A stretch of DNA of 64,000 bases, from positions 27,001-91,000 of the forward strand of contig NZ_MCZZ01000080.1 of assembly GCF_002875705.1 (NCBI RefSeq). The letters are read 5' to 3'. A program made the position numbers and the translations under genes. Positions 47,117 to 59,600 of the stretch are shown here, one piece after another. The notes beneath the pieces were generated by a model. That model had not been told where the DNA came from and did not search any database. It saw nothing but the letters and a program-made list of their open reading frames with translations. The DNA comes from Vibrio sp. 10N.261.45.E2. Lineage in GTDB: Bacteria > Pseudomonadota > Gammaproteobacteria > Enterobacterales > Vibrionaceae. Numbering within the stretch: position 1 is the first letter of the stretch; each line of letters begins with the position of its first letter.

Positions 47117-47902
47117 ATGTTTGGCTTTGGTTGTAAAGGCGATAAACAAGGTATCTTTGGTTGCAAAGGCGTGTTGTCTAAAAAGCAGCAGTCTATCGCA
47201 GACCGAGAAGTAGAGTTGATGTTGTTGGCGAAAGATCTGGTTCGAGAACAAGGGTTCGGAAACCTCACGATGGATAGGCTAACGGCAGCAAGTTCTTATT
47301 CTAAAGGTACGATATACAATCACTTTTGCAGCAAAGAAGACGTGGTTTTAGCGTTATGTATTCATTCTCTCAAGACAGAAGCAATGATGTTTGCTCGCTC
47401 TGGAGAGTTTGAAGGCAACACACGTGAAAAGATCGTCGCACTGCACGTTGCTTACCGAATCTATGCTCGCATGGAACCGGTACTATCAACCTGTGCGATC
47501 ATGGCGAAAAGCCCGTGGGTACTAGAGAAAGCGTCTAGTGCACGCGTCGCCGAGATGAATGAACTGGAAGAGTTGGTGATTGAACAAGCCGACACTATGG
47601 TTAACCAAGCGGTAGAGGCGGGCGACCTAAAGTTCTCTTCTGGTGTGGGTTCAGATGCCATTGTGTTTGCTAACTGGTCAATCGCATTTGGTTCCAATGC
47701 CTTGTCACAGAACGCATCAAACAGTCATTGTATTAAGCGGTTGCAAGACCCGTATTCAGTATTACACAACGCGAACATGATTCTAGACGGCCTCAATTGG
47801 CAGCCCCTTTCTAGCGATTGGGATTACCGTAAAACGTGGCGTCGTGTAGAACAAGAACTGTTCAGTGAAGAGATCGCTTACTTAGAATCTGTAGGTCGAT
47901 AG
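47117..47902 (+). CDS. TetR/AcrR-family transcriptional regulator
   Basis: 261 residues. The helix-turn-helix is near residues 33-80 (AKDLVREQGFGNLTMDRLTAASSYSKGTIYNHFCSKEDVVLAL). Before it stands an unusual N-terminal extension with two GCKG units (residues 5-8 and 15-18, FGCKGDKQGIFGCKG), placing two cysteines ten residues apart. The ligand-binding part is unremarkable. It precedes, on the same strand, an RND-transporter operon whose promoter holds two matching operators; repressor of that operon is the likely role. Inducer unknown. Confidence 0.92.
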   Translation: MFGFGCKGDKQGIFGCKGVLSKKQQSIADREVELMLLAKDLVREQGFGNLTMDRLTAASSYSKGTIYNHFCSKEDVVLALCIHSLKTEAMMFARSGEFEGNTREKIVALHVAYRIYARMEPVLSTCAIMAKSPWVLEKASSARVAEMNELEELVIEQADTMVNQAVEAGDLKFSSGVGSDAIVFANWSIAFGSNALSQNASNSHCIKRLQDPYSVLHNANMILDGLNWQPLSSDWDYRKTWRRVEQELFSEEIAYLESVGR

Positions 47903-47908
47903 CTTCCA

Positions 47909-47934
47909 TTAAGCCCACACATGTGGGTTTATTA
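47909..47934 (+). terminator. probable intrinsic terminator after tetR
   Basis: Nine-base-pair stem AAGCCCACA/TGTGGGTTT with a very short loop and a short T/A-rich tail; moderate quality. Confidence 0.55.
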
Positions 47935-47945
47935 ATAACCATTTT

Positions 47946-47962
47946 TGACGATTCGTCACAAA
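47946..47962. promoter_or_regulatory. TetR-type operator, copy 2 (upstream of the RND operon)
   Basis: TGACGATTCGTCA palindrome followed by CAAAC. Matches copies 1 and 3 except in the two central bases. Confidence 0.78.
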
Positions 47963-48057
47963 CTTGAGATTGACCGACTGTGGTTGCTGTTTTCTTGAGT
48001 GTTTGACTAAGCATTGTGTCTTTTGTCAGCTTCGGCTGGCTTTTTATGACACAACTA

Positions 48058-48074
48058 TGACGAATCGTCACAAA
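48058..48074. promoter_or_regulatory. TetR-type operator, copy 3 (next to the RND start)
   Basis: TGACGAATCGTCA palindrome followed by CAAAT, ending about 15 bases before the preferred RND start codon, so bound repressor would block transcription initiation or elongation. Confidence 0.78.
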
Positions 48075-48085
48075 TGGAGACTGTG

Positions 48086-50554
48086 ATGGAACATGACAGC
48101 CAAAAGCCCGCTTTCGATCAGCAAGACCGAGATAACCGTAATATCGACAGCGCAAACGCAGATCTAAATAACAGTTGGCACTCAATACCTACCAAGCGTT
48201 CGTTTATCGTTCTGTTGGTGGTGTTTTCAATCATCATTCTCTCAGCATTAGGGGCTAAGAACCTCTATTTTAGAGGGGACTACAACATCTTCTTCGAAGG
48301 CACCAACAAACAGTTGATGGCGTTTGATGAAATCCAAACCACCTTTGCAAAAACCGACAACCTTGCAATTGTTGTCGCCCCTGAAGGTGGTAATGTCTTC
48401 ACCCCAGAAACCCTCACCTTAATTCAAAACCTCACGGTCGACGCGTGGCAGATCCCGTATTCAAGCCGTGTCGATTCGCTTGCTAATTATCAGCATACAG
48501 AAGCCGTTGAAGATGACCTTTTGGTGGAAGACTTGTTGTATGAAGAGTATGAGCACACACCCGAACGCATCGCTAAAGTAAAACAGATCGCCCTCAACGA
48601 ACCGTTACTAAAGAATGCCTTGGTGTCGGCCTCTGGTGATGTGACGATTGTTAACGTGACCGTGCAGCTGCCAGAAGTGGATAAGACCGCGGAAGTGCAA
48701 GAGGTGATTGCGGCCATAAACGCCATGATCGGCAAGTATCAAGAACAGTACCCGAATGTTGAGTTCCATAAAGCGGGCATCATTGCCATGAATAACGCCT
48801 TTATGACTTCGGCTCAGCAAGACAGCTCAACGCTCGTACCGTTAATGTTGCTAGTGGTGTTGGTGTTCCTGACGTTGATGTTGCGCTCGTTCTTTAGCGT
48901 GGTTGCGACGCTTATTGTGATCATCTCTTCAATTGTCGCCACCATGGGTTTATCCGGTTGGGCAGGGATGTTCCTCAGCACAGCAACCGTGAATGTTCCT
49001 ACCTTGGTTTTAACCCTTGCTGTGGCAGATTGTGTTCACGTAATCGTGACCATGAGACAAGCGATGCAACGCGGGATGGAGAAAGCACAAGCCATTCAAT
49101 ACAGCATCAAGCTCAATGCCATGCCGATTTTGATCACTTCAGTGACCACTGCGATCGGTTTCTTGATGATGAACATGTCGGACTCTCCAGTGCTACGTGA
49201 TTTCGGGAACTTGTCGGCACTGGGTGTACTCATTGCGTGTTTCTTGTCTGTGACTATGTTGCCAGCGTTGCTAAAACTGCTGCCAGTCAAACGCCTACCT
49301 GTTAACCCTAAAGCGGAAGAGCAAGTCACCTTCATGGATAAGTTGGGCGATTTTGTCGTGACCAATCGTAAAGCACTGCTGCCGATTTCTACTCTTGTGA
49401 TAGTTGGCGCTGCTGCGTTAATTCCACTCAACAAAGTGAACGATGAATCGGTGAAGTATTTCGATACCTCAAGCGAATTCAGACAAGCGGCTGACTTCAT
49501 GGAACAGACCGTTAGCGGCATGACCACTATCAGCATTGCTGTTAAGACCAACGAGTCTCAAGCGATTGCTGATCCAGTCTTTTTGCAAGCAATTGGTGAC
49601 TTTACTGAGTGGCTACGCGTTCAACCAGAAACCGACCATGTGGCAACACTTTCCGATGTTTACATGCGTTTGAACAAGAACATGCATGGCGACGACGACA
49701 GCTACTACAAGCTGCCGCTTAACCGTGAACTTGCTGCGCAATACCTACTGCTTTATGAGATGTCTTTGCCTTATGGCTTGGACTTGAACAACCAGATCAA
49801 TGTCGATAAGTCATCGATCAAAATGGTACTTACCGTCGACAACCTCGGCAGCGTCGAGCTAGTGGAACTCGAAGAGCGCATTTACTCATGGTTTGCAGCC
49901 AATGCACCGCAATATGAAGTGGTCGCGTCGAGCCCATCATTGATGTTTGCTCACATTGGGGAAACTAACATGGCGAGCATGCTCTCGACACTGCCTATCA
50001 CGTTAGTGCTTATCTCTGGCTTGATGATCTTTGCGTTGCGCTCGGTTCGCTTGGGCATGATCAGCTTAGTACCAAACATTGCGCCTGCGATCATTGGCTT
50101 TGGTTTATGGGCGCTTATTTCGGGTGAAATCAACCTTGGTTTGTCAGTGGTGGTGACGCTCACTCTGGGCATCGTGGTTGATGATGCGGTGCACTTCTTA
50201 AGCAAATACCAGCGCGCAAGACTCGAACGGAAATCAGCAGAAGAAGCGGTTCGATACGCCTTCCATACCGTTGGACGCGCACTTTGGATCACCACAGTCG
50301 TACTCGTGGCAGGCTTCTCTGTATTGGCGATGTCGAGCTTCAGACTCAACTCCGACATGGGCTTACTCAGCGCGATTGTGATTTTCATTGCGCTGGTGGT
50401 CGACTTCATCTTGCTACCAAGCTTGCTGATGATCTTCGACAAACAGACCCACTACTCAGATAAACCGGAGCACAAATCAAAGCCTTCTAAAGCCGAGTTA
50501 ACTACAGCAGAGCAATTTAGCCAAGCTGCCGAACTGAATACATCGACCAAATAA
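48086..50554 (+). CDS. RND-superfamily (MMPL type) transporter
   Basis: 822 residues from ATG 48086, which has GGAGA five bases upstream; an ATG four codons earlier is possible. Two repeats of a membrane helix, a large periplasmic loop and a five-helix bundle: the first bundle contains LVLTLAVADCVHVIVTMRQA and the second VVTLTLGIVVDDAVHFLSKY, each with the acidic residue expected for proton coupling. Unlike AcrB it has no TolC/MFP partners; it is followed by a LolA-like periplasmic protein and an outer-membrane protein. Such sets are linked to lipid or hydrophobic-compound traffic, which is an inference here. Confidence 0.9.
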   Translation: MEHDSQKPAFDQQDRDNRNIDSANADLNNSWHSIPTKRSFIVLLVVFSIIILSALGAKNLYFRGDYNIFFEGTNKQLMAFDEIQTTFAKTDNLAIVVAPEGGNVFTPETLTLIQNLTVDAWQIPYSSRVDSLANYQHTEAVEDDLLVEDLLYEEYEHTPERIAKVKQIALNEPLLKNALVSASGDVTIVNVTVQLPEVDKTAEVQEVIAAINAMIGKYQEQYPNVEFHKAGIIAMNNAFMTSAQQDSSTLVPLMLLVVLVFLTLMLRSFFSVVATLIVIISSIVATMGLSGWAGMFLSTATVNVPTLVLTLAVADCVHVIVTMRQAMQRGMEKAQAIQYSIKLNAMPILITSVTTAIGFLMMNMSDSPVLRDFGNLSALGVLIACFLSVTMLPALLKLLPVKRLPVNPKAEEQVTFMDKLGDFVVTNRKALLPISTLVIVGAAALIPLNKVNDESVKYFDTSSEFRQAADFMEQTVSGMTTISIAVKTNESQAIADPVFLQAIGDFTEWLRVQPETDHVATLSDVYMRLNKNMHGDDDSYYKLPLNRELAAQYLLLYEMSLPYGLDLNNQINVDKSSIKMVLTVDNLGSVELVELEERIYSWFAANAPQYEVVASSPSLMFAHIGETNMASMLSTLPITLVLISGLMIFALRSVRLGMISLVPNIAPAIIGFGLWALISGEINLGLSVVVTLTLGIVVDDAVHFLSKYQRARLERKSAEEAVRYAFHTVGRALWITTVVLVAGFSVLAMSSFRLNSDMGLLSAIVIFIALVVDFILLPSLLMIFDKQTHYSDKPEHKSKPSKAELTTAEQFSQAAELNTSTK

Positions 50555-50560
50555 GGAAAC

Positions 50561-50584
50561 GTCAGCCTGCTGCGGTGGGCTGAC
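50561..50584 (+). terminator. intercistronic hairpin between RND and LolA-like genes
   Basis: GTCAGCC/GGCTGAC stem with a ten-base loop, no T-run. More likely an mRNA stabilising/processing element than a terminator. Confidence 0.4.
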
Positions 50585-50598
50585 TCAAGGAGATATTT

Positions 50599-51405
50599 AT
50601 GAAAATCGTTAAACAATCATTCGTTACTACATTACTTACTGTCAGCGCGTTGACTGTGAGCACATTCGCCGCTTTCCCAGCGTTAGCAGACCCAGCAAAA
50701 GGCTTAGAAATTGCCGAGCAACGTAAAGCAGTCGATGTCGGGTGGGGCGATTCTGTTGCGACAATGGAAATGCTACTTCGCAACAAACAGGGTGAAAGCA
50801 GCACACGGCTAATGCGACTGAAATCATTAGAAGTCGATAACGATGGCGACAAAGGCTTAACCATTTTTGATGAACCACGCGACGTAAAAGGCACGGCTTT
50901 CCTAAACCATTCGCACATCACCAAATCGGATGACCAATGGCTGTATCTGCCAGCATTGAAACGTGTGAAACGCATCTCTTCTCGCAACAAGTCTGGCCCG
51001 TTTATGGGCAGTGAATTTGCTTACGAAGACCTAAGTTCGTTTGAGTTAGAAAAGTACACCTTCAGCTACATCGAAGACGCCAATATTGAAGGTGTTGATA
51101 CCTTTGTTTTAGAGCAAGTTCCGACCGACAAGAACTCAGGCTACACCATGCAAAAAGTGTGGCTAGACCAACAATACTACCGCCCAGTTCAGATTGAGTT
51201 TTACGACCGTAAAGGCGCATTGCTGAAAACTCTGTCGTTCCAAGATTACAAACAGTACCTAAACCAATACTGGCGCGCGCACACCATGTCGATGCAAAAC
51301 CATCAAACTGGCAAAAGTACGGTATTAACCACGACAGATTTAGCCTTCCAGACCGGTCTTAAAGACAAGGATTTCCAGAAAAACACACTGAAACGTGCGA
51401 AATAA
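50599..51405 (+). CDS. outer membrane lipoprotein-sorting (LolA-like) periplasmic protein
   Basis: 268 residues with a signal peptide (cleavage near FPALADPAK). The mature part has long beta strands and the pattern KSDDQWLYLPALKRVKRISSRNKSGPFMGSEFAYEDL, characteristic of the outer membrane lipoprotein-sorting family that is related to LolA but distinct from the housekeeping carrier. Middle gene of the RND operon; probably accepts a hydrophobic cargo from the RND pump in the periplasm. GGAGATATTT precedes the ATG. Confidence 0.88.
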   Translation: MKIVKQSFVTTLLTVSALTVSTFAAFPALADPAKGLEIAEQRKAVDVGWGDSVATMEMLLRNKQGESSTRLMRLKSLEVDNDGDKGLTIFDEPRDVKGTAFLNHSHITKSDDQWLYLPALKRVKRISSRNKSGPFMGSEFAYEDLSSFELEKYTFSYIEDANIEGVDTFVLEQVPTDKNSGYTMQKVWLDQQYYRPVQIEFYDRKGALLKTLSFQDYKQYLNQYWRAHTMSMQNHQTGKSTVLTTTDLAFQTGLKDKDFQKNTLKRAK

Positions 51406-51414
51406 GGCAAGAAT

Positions 51415-52623
51415 ATGAAAAGGATTGTGGCAACAGGAACGCAATTATCTTTAACCTTGGCAGTGACCGTAGGGCTTATGCAAGTGTCGTTGCCATGTGT
51501 GGCAGCTGGCTTGACGCCAGAGCTAGCAGGACAGGTTAATATTGAACATAGGCAGTTCTTTAGTAACGGCTTAAAAGGGCAAGACAAAGGACAAAGCTCA
51601 CTGGTGTTGCAGCCAGAGTTTTACTGGGAGCAAGAAGAGGGCAACGGCAGCTTTACCTTCACCCCGTTTTATCGCCTAGACAGTGAAGACGATGAACGAA
51701 CTCATGGTGATATTCGTGAAGCTCTGTATCTGACTTATTGGGATGATTACGAACTGCGCGCGGGTGTTGGCAAAGTGTTTTGGGGCGTGACTGAATCGGC
51801 GCACTTAGTGGATGTGGTAAACCAAACCGATGCCATAGAGTCGGTCGATGGTGAATCCAAGTTGGGTCAGCCAATGGTGCACTTCACCTCGATCAAAGAC
51901 TGGGGAACCATAGACGCTATGTTACTGCCGTATTTTCGTGAGCGTACCTTTGCAGGGGAAGACGGGCGATTAAGGCCAACCGTGCCTGTATCGGATGATG
52001 CGCTTTATGAATCATCTCGAGAAGAAAAACACGTTGATGTGGCACTGCGCTATAGCCAAATGTACGGCGATTGGGATGTCGGTTTAAGCTACTTAGGTGG
52101 TACAAACCGCGACCCTTACTACCGTGTGCAAGGCAATAAGCTAAAGCCATACTACGCGCAAATGCAGCATTTTGGGCTGGATGTGCAGGGCATTATTGGT
52201 GATTGGTTGTGGAAGCTGGAAAGCATTTATCGCGACAGTTACGATAACCACACCGGCGTAGCAACGGGCTTTGAATACACTTGGGTTGGGGCGCTTGAAT
52301 CCTACTGGGACATCGGCTTCATCGCTGAATACCTGTACGACAGCCGAGGCAATAATGCGCAAACCATAGGGCAAAACGATGTGTTCCTTGGCGCGCGTTT
52401 CGCCTTGAACGATGAAGACGGCACCGAAGTACTTACAGGCATTACTCAAGACTTAGATAACAGCGATGTCTACAGTGCCAAGTTGGAAGCCTCTAGCCGT
52501 ATCAACAACAACCTCAAGTGGCGATTAAACGCTTGGTTGTTTGAGAACGAAACCCCAGAGGATTTGTTGTTCTTCGCTCGTAAAGACGACTTTGTCGAAG
52601 CCGCGTTGGAGTATTATTTCTAA
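51415..52623 (+). CDS. putative outer-membrane beta-barrel protein of the RND operon
   Basis: 402 residues with a signal peptide (MKRIVATGTQLSLTLAVTVG...AA). The mature chain alternates aromatic-rich strands (FTFTPFYRLDSED, LYLTYWDDYELRAGVGKVFWG, WLWKLESIYRDSYDN) and ends in VEAALEYYF, the usual outer-membrane barrel signature with a terminal Phe. Starts nine bases after the LolA-like gene. Likely the outer-membrane end of the transport path. I do not assign a named family. Confidence 0.82.
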   Translation: MKRIVATGTQLSLTLAVTVGLMQVSLPCVAAGLTPELAGQVNIEHRQFFSNGLKGQDKGQSSLVLQPEFYWEQEEGNGSFTFTPFYRLDSEDDERTHGDIREALYLTYWDDYELRAGVGKVFWGVTESAHLVDVVNQTDAIESVDGESKLGQPMVHFTSIKDWGTIDAMLLPYFRERTFAGEDGRLRPTVPVSDDALYESSREEKHVDVALRYSQMYGDWDVGLSYLGGTNRDPYYRVQGNKLKPYYAQMQHFGLDVQGIIGDWLWKLESIYRDSYDNHTGVATGFEYTWVGALESYWDIGFIAEYLYDSRGNNAQTIGQNDVFLGARFALNDEDGTEVLTGITQDLDNSDVYSAKLEASSRINNNLKWRLNAWLFENETPEDLLFFARKDDFVEAALEYYF

Positions 52624-53996
<1,373 letters not shown>

Positions 53997-54014
53997 TCCG
54001 GGGCAGTCAAAACT

Positions 54015-56453
54015 ATGAAATTCAGTGAATCTTGGCTACGCGAGTGGGTTAAACCTGCAATTAACAGCGAAGAGCTAGCTCACCAAATCACTATGGCTGG
54101 TTTGGAAGTTGACGATGTAGAACCTGTTGCTGGTGAATTCACCGGCGTTAAAGTAGGTAAAGTGGTTGAGTGCGGTCAGCACCCAGACGCAGACAAACTA
54201 CAAGTAACTAAAATTGATATCGGCGCGGTTGATGCAGAAGGCAATAAAGAGCTTTTAGACATCGTATGTGGTGCATCTAACTGTCGTCTTGGCCTAACTG
54301 TAGCAGTAGCAACAGTTGGCGCAGTACTTCCTGGTGACTTCAAAATCAAGAAAGCAAAACTACGTGGCGTTCCATCGCACGGCATGCTTTGTTCTTTCTC
54401 TGAGCTAGGTATCGACGTAGAGTCTGACGGCATCCTTGAGCTGCCTGAAGGCACAACGCTAGGTATGGACATACGTGAGCTTCTTGAGCTTAACGACGTA
54501 ACTATCGACGTAGACCTAACAGCAAACCGCGCAGACTGCTTCAGCATCCGTGGCCTTGCTCGTGAAGTTGGCGTACTAAACCGCGCAGACGTTACAGAGC
54601 CAACAGTTGAAGCTGTTGCAACAAGCATTGAAGACACAGTATCTGTTGAAATCAAAGCAACGGATGCTTGTCCACGTTACCTTGGCCGTGTGGTTAAGAA
54701 CGTAAACGTGAAAGCGGAATCTCCAATCTGGATGCAAGAAAAACTGCGCCGTTGTGGTATCCGTTCAATCGACCCAGTTGTAGACATCACAAACTACGTG
54801 ATGCTAGAGCAAGGCCAACCAATGCACGCATTTGATCTTGCTAAGATCGAAGGCGGTATCGTGGTTCGTCTAGCAGAGCAGGGCGAAAAGCTAACACTTT
54901 TAGATGGCAACGAAGCTGAACTAAACAGCAACACACTTGTTATCGCTGACCAAAACAAAGCACTAGCAATCGCTGGTATCTTTGGCGGTCAAGATTCAGG
55001 TGTTACTACTGAAACAACAGACGTACTTCTTGAAGCAGCATTCTTCGCGCCGGATCACATCCGTGGTCGCGCACGTGCTTACGGCCTTCACACAGATTCT
55101 TCTCTACGTTTCGAACGTGGTGTTGATTCAACACTTCAAGCAGCAGCAATGGAGCGTGCAACACAGCTTCTAGTTGAAATCTGTGGTGGTGAAGTTGCGC
55201 CAGTAAACGGCAGCGAATCTGAAGCTGATCTTCCTAAAGCAAACGTAGTTGCTCTACGTCGCGCTAAGCTAGACAGCCTACTAGGTCACGAAATCCCATC
55301 TACAGACGTAGTGGAAATTCTTACTCGCCTAGGTTGTACTGTTTCTGTTGTAGAAGATACGGAAACGACAGAAGCTGGCTGGACGGCAACGTCTCCATCT
55401 TGGCGTTTTGATATCGCAATCGAGCAAGACCTAATTGAAGAAGTAGGTCGTATCTACGGTTACGATAACATTCCAAACCAAGCGCCTAAAGCGGCACTTA
55501 AAATGAATGACCACAGAGAAGCTGACCAACCGCTTAAGCGCGTTCGTGACCTTCTTGTAGACCGTGGCTACCACGAAGCAATCACATACAGCTTCGTAGA
55601 ACCAGAACAGCAAAAACTTGTTGTACCTGGTGTTGAGCCGCTAATCCTGCCATTCCCAATCTCTGCGGACATGTCAGCAATGCGTCTTGGCCTAATCCAA
55701 GGTCTACTAAACACAGTTGTTCACAACCAGAAGCGTCAACAGTCTCGCGTTCGTCTATTCGAATCAGGCCTACGTTTCATCCCTGAAGCAACGGCTGAAA
55801 ACGGCATGCGCCAAGAAATGATGCTTGCGGGCGTTATCTCTGGTACTCGTGGCGAAGAGCACTGGGACATGGCAACTAACACTGTAGATTTCTTCGATCT
55901 TAAAGGTGACCTAGAAGCCGTTCTTGAGCTTTCAGCAAACGAAATCGCATACAGCTTCAAAGCTGCGAAGCACCCAGCACTTCACCCAGGTCAAACTGCG
56001 GCTATCGTAGTAGACGCTGGTTTAGAAACAGAAAGGGAAGTGGGTATCATTGGTACTGTTCACCCAGAACTAGAGCGTAAGTTTGGTCTTAACGGCCGTA
56101 CTATCGTATTCGAAATCGAATGGGCAGCTATCAACACTCGCGTGCTTCCAGAAGCAGTAGCCGTATCTAAGTTCCCTGCAAACCGTCGTGATATCGCCGT
56201 TGTTGTTGACGAAGCAGTCGCTTCTGGCGACATCGTAGAAGCGTGTATCGCTGCTGGTGGCGAATTCCTAACAGGCGCTAAACTGTTCGACGTATACGTT
56301 GGTCAAGGCGTTGAAGAAGGTAAGAAGAGCCTAGCAATCGCACTTAGCCTACAGTCTGTAGAGCGCACACTAGAAGATGCAGACATCGCTGGTTCAGTAG
56401 ATGCTATCGTAGCTTCAATCTCAGAGAAATTCGGCGCAGCACTTCGCGACTAA
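54015..56453 (+). CDS. pheT: phenylalanyl-tRNA synthetase beta subunit
   Basis: 812 residues with the full domain set: tRNA-binding EMAP-like domain ([21 protein letters not shown]), B3/B4 editing region, B5, and the C-terminal anticodon-binding FDX-ACB domain ([17 protein letters not shown]...[21 protein letters not shown]). The gene is intact. Its last 188 bases are duplicated at 60211-60398, implying insertion of DNA into its 3' end with restoration of the reading frame; either the tail here or the distal one is the incoming version. Confidence 0.98.
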   Translation: MKFSESWLREWVKPAINSEELAHQITMAGLEVDDVEPVAGEFTGVKVGKVVECGQHPDADKLQVTKIDIGAVDAEGNKELLDIVCGASNCRLGLTVAVATVGAVLPGDFKIKKAKLRGVPSHGMLCSFSELGIDVESDGILELPEGTTLGMDIRELLELNDVTIDVDLTANRADCFSIRGLAREVGVLNRADVTEPTVEAVATSIEDTVSVEIKATDACPRYLGRVVKNVNVKAESPIWMQEKLRRCGIRSIDPVVDITNYVMLEQGQPMHAFDLAKIEGGIVVRLAEQGEKLTLLDGNEAELNSNTLVIADQNKALAIAGIFGGQDSGVTTETTDVLLEAAFFAPDHIRGRARAYGLHTDSSLRFERGVDSTLQAAAMERATQLLVEICGGEVAPVNGSESEADLPKANVVALRRAKLDSLLGHEIPSTDVVEILTRLGCTVSVVEDTETTEAGWTATSPSWRFDIAIEQDLIEEVGRIYGYDNIPNQAPKAALKMNDHREADQPLKRVRDLLVDRGYHEAITYSFVEPEQQKLVVPGVEPLILPFPISADMSAMRLGLIQGLLNTVVHNQKRQQSRVRLFESGLRFIPEATAENGMRQEMMLAGVISGTRGEEHWDMATNTVDFFDLKGDLEAVLELSANEIAYSFKAAKHPALHPGQTAAIVVDAGLETEREVGIIGTVHPELERKFGLNGRTIVFEIEWAAINTRVLPEAVAVSKFPANRRDIAVVVDEAVASGDIVEACIAAGGEFLTGAKLFDVYVGQGVEEGKKSLAIALSLQSVERTLEDADIAGSVDAIVASISEKFGAALRD

Positions 56454-56505
56454 TCACTTCTGATAGATAGAAAAACCAAAGGCCTCGCATTGCGAGGCCT
56501 TTTTT
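56266..56505 (+). repeat. direct repeat copy 1: 3' end of pheT plus terminator
   Basis: Matches 60211-60446. Over the 188 coding bases there are five differences (56333, 56351, 56363, 56372, 56432), all third codon positions, four silent and one Glu to Asp. The first 67 bases are identical. Homology continues, with small indels, through the terminator. Confidence 0.95.
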
Positions 56506-56509
56506 TGGA
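56478..56509 (+). terminator. intrinsic terminator of pheT
   Basis: Stem AAAGGCCTCGC/GCGAGGCCTTT, loop ATT, seven T. Confidence 0.93.
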
Positions 56510-56640
56510 ACCGTAGGAGTGGGAGTCTAAGTCGTAATTGGAAAAATATTAATGAAATTCCGAAAATAAAGAGCAACTTCAAGTAGCATGTGAGCTCACC
56601 AAATGATAGTTTATTTAGTGAGCTGTTTTCTATTTTTACC

Positions 56641-59600
56641 TTATGCACCCATCAAGTTGTACTTTAGGGAGCTTCCAATATCGGGACGAGGTGATGGAAC
56701 ATGCTCTTCAAAACTGTTGGCAGGAGATTGTTTTAGCTCGTCGAGATTGGCATAGCAGCGCATATTGTCACGTTGTAAAGCTCCAGTTATGACACCGCTC
56801 TCCCAGTCCTCCATATTACCAATAATAAATAGGTGGTGCTTTGCTCTTGTGACGGCCACGTTTATTAAGTTCGGCTTACTGTTGACCCATTGAATACCAC
56901 CAGTATTTTGCCTAACTGATGATGCAGCAGTACATAGAAGCACAGTTGAGGCTTCTTTTCCTTGGAAGGTATGGACAGTACCAATATTTTCTTTACTAAA
57001 CTCTTTTAGGTCAGTGTCTTGTTTTGCAGAACCGAAGGCTTTTTTCATCCACTCGTGGTTATTCGAGTCTTTCAGAGCATCATCCCACTGCTTCGCAATT
57101 GTTGATCGCATTTTAGAAAATGGTGTAATTATATATACGCCACCTTCAACCATGCTCGGTTGCTTCTCACAAAGATGTCGAACAAGCTCTATTGCAGCTT
57201 TTGCTTCAGTGTAATTGAAATAGCCACTGCCATTTATATTATCTGCTTGTTCCGAGATGTGTACCCAACCGCTTTGAAGAGCGTTCCATTTGAATGGTGG
57301 AGAGGCCAAAACCATCTTGTCATCATATGCTATGTTGTTCGCAATACTGAACATAGGTTCTGTGCAGCGACGATGAACGAGAAGTGGTATACCTACGGGC
57401 CTGTCTCCAATTTGTGCGTAGTAGTTACAAGCTTTGTCAGCAATTGACTGAGCCGACGACTCTGCAATTAGATAATCGTCACCCCATTCACGCTTTCCAT
57501 CATTATCGGATACATCCAAGAAGTCCCTTGCTATAGCGAGGTCTATTTTTTCAGGTGTTGTGACAACCGGCTCAAGTTGGATCGGGTCACCAACGAAAAT
57601 AGCCTGTCTACACCTTTGTAGAAGGCCCGCTACATGGTAGTTCACAGCCTGTCCTGATTCATCGAACATTGCTATACCAAACCCTTCAGGCTGTTGCATT
57701 AGGCGGAATTGATTTTCTACCGAAGCCAGTGAAGTACTTACAGCAGGGAAAAACAGGAATAACACTGCCCACAATTTCTTGTGGTGAGGCTTTAGTTCCT
57801 TGGTTTCTAGTTTGCCGTCGATCAGAGAAGCAAGGTCTTTAAAAGTGTTGCTGTTGAATTCTTTTGCCGCTCGCTCAATGAGCGCCTCATTTAGGGTGAG
57901 TGCCGCGGTAAATAACTTTGATCTGCTGTCGTTAATTGGCTCACTTCCTAATGGAGAGCTTTGCTGTAATCGAGCCTCTGCTTGATTCCGGTCTTCTCCT
58001 TCTTTAGCTTGATAGCTATTTGTAAATAGGAGATGCTTGGTTGCATCTAAGCCCCACTTGTTGTGTTTTCCGCCTTTGATATCGTCATGTATTTCTTTGT
58101 ATTCTTTCAAAGCGGCATTAAAGGTATCTTTTGCTCTTAGAAACTTGTCTTCTAAAGCTTGCTCAGCCAATTTTCTGGCAAACCACTGTCTTCGCAATGC
58201 ATCGAGTGCGCTAAGTGCTTGGTCCCAGTGTTCATCACCAAGTTGAGTCCAACCGTAAGCAAATTTTTCTACTGATGCTTTTTCGTCATCTATTAGTTGA
58301 AGAGAGTCGCAAAAATTCCTGAAGAAATCTCTGTGCTCTTTACGGATTCGTGAGCCTTCAATTTCATCGATTATTTCCGTTAGTTGTGAGTTTTCCTTCC
58401 ACTGGGATACAAACTTAACGACAACCTCTTCACAAGATTGAGCTGTTTGTTTTTTCAATGAATTGTAGAAGTAGAAAAATTGCAAGTGGTCATTGAGTCC
58501 CTTAAGGTGTTGTTCCAATTGTTTTAAGGTCTTTTTGAATACCTTACGGTTGTTCGATTTTCCTAAGACGGCACAGAACAGTCCCCAGTCACCAGGTTGA
58601 GCTACAGAACGAAAATGCCGAGTTTCATCTTGGTAGCGTTTATCAATTTTGCTTAGTGAAGGAAGCTCTTTAGATATATTTTCTACAGCTTTATTGTTAC
58701 TTGATGCGACAATGATGCTTGCGGCCATAACAGCTTCAATTGCATCCTCTTCAAGTATCCAATCGGACTCTTGCTTTAGTTCTAAAAGCTTCTGGGTTCG
58801 CTCAACAATACGCTCAGCAATCACATCTTTGAGTAGTGTGGTTTTTCCTGTTCCTGGAGGTCCATTAACTGCAACAACTGGGTTTTCATCTTTCTTAGAG
58901 GCGACATTTACAGCAATACTTTGCAGCAAGCTTAACCCATATATAGGGTTCTCCGGCCAACGCCCCTTAGGGATACGCATGGTAAGAGGGAATATCGTCT
59001 TAGTGCTGTCCAGTGCAGAACCAATTAGTATTTGAGAATTTGCTCCAAGTAAGTACCGTTGAAGAGGCTTTGATAATTCACCGGATGAACACTCTTTAAT
59101 AGCTCTCTCCAGGTCTTCAACAAAAAACGGACCTAATTGTTGGTTGTCATTTTCTTTTTTGTAAAAACAGAAACGCCAACGAAAAGTAAGCATGTTTTTG
59201 TTTTTGCTATAGGCAGGTCTGTCGGCTTCTTCTAAAGTAGATTCAATTGGTATCGCGCGGTCTAGCATAAACTGTTTAGATTTATGGTCCGGCCAAAATT
59301 CGATAGCGAGTTCTCTGTTGATAGCAACGATGGCATTGAACAACTCATCGGTATTAAGTGACGGTTCTCCGTCCTCGGGGTCGAAGTGATGTACAAAGCG
59401 ATTTTCAATTGTTGTAAAGCGGGCTTCTACCCATTCCGAGAGACTCATATTGTCAGGAATGGAAGAAGGACATTTTCTATATAGAGTCCGGATTGTCGCT
59501 AAATTTACGGTTTGATCCGCATCTTCATCAGAACGGGCCCAAACAATCGTGTTTCGCTCCGCATCCCAACTAGGACTGAATGCTTGAGCGACAAGGTAGG

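Noticed and set aside
56593..56624. Inverted repeat AGCTCAC/GTGAGCT between the pheT terminator and the helicase gene end
   Set aside because: Arms are 18 bases apart with partial pairing and no T-run on the helicase strand; too weak to call a terminator or an attachment site.
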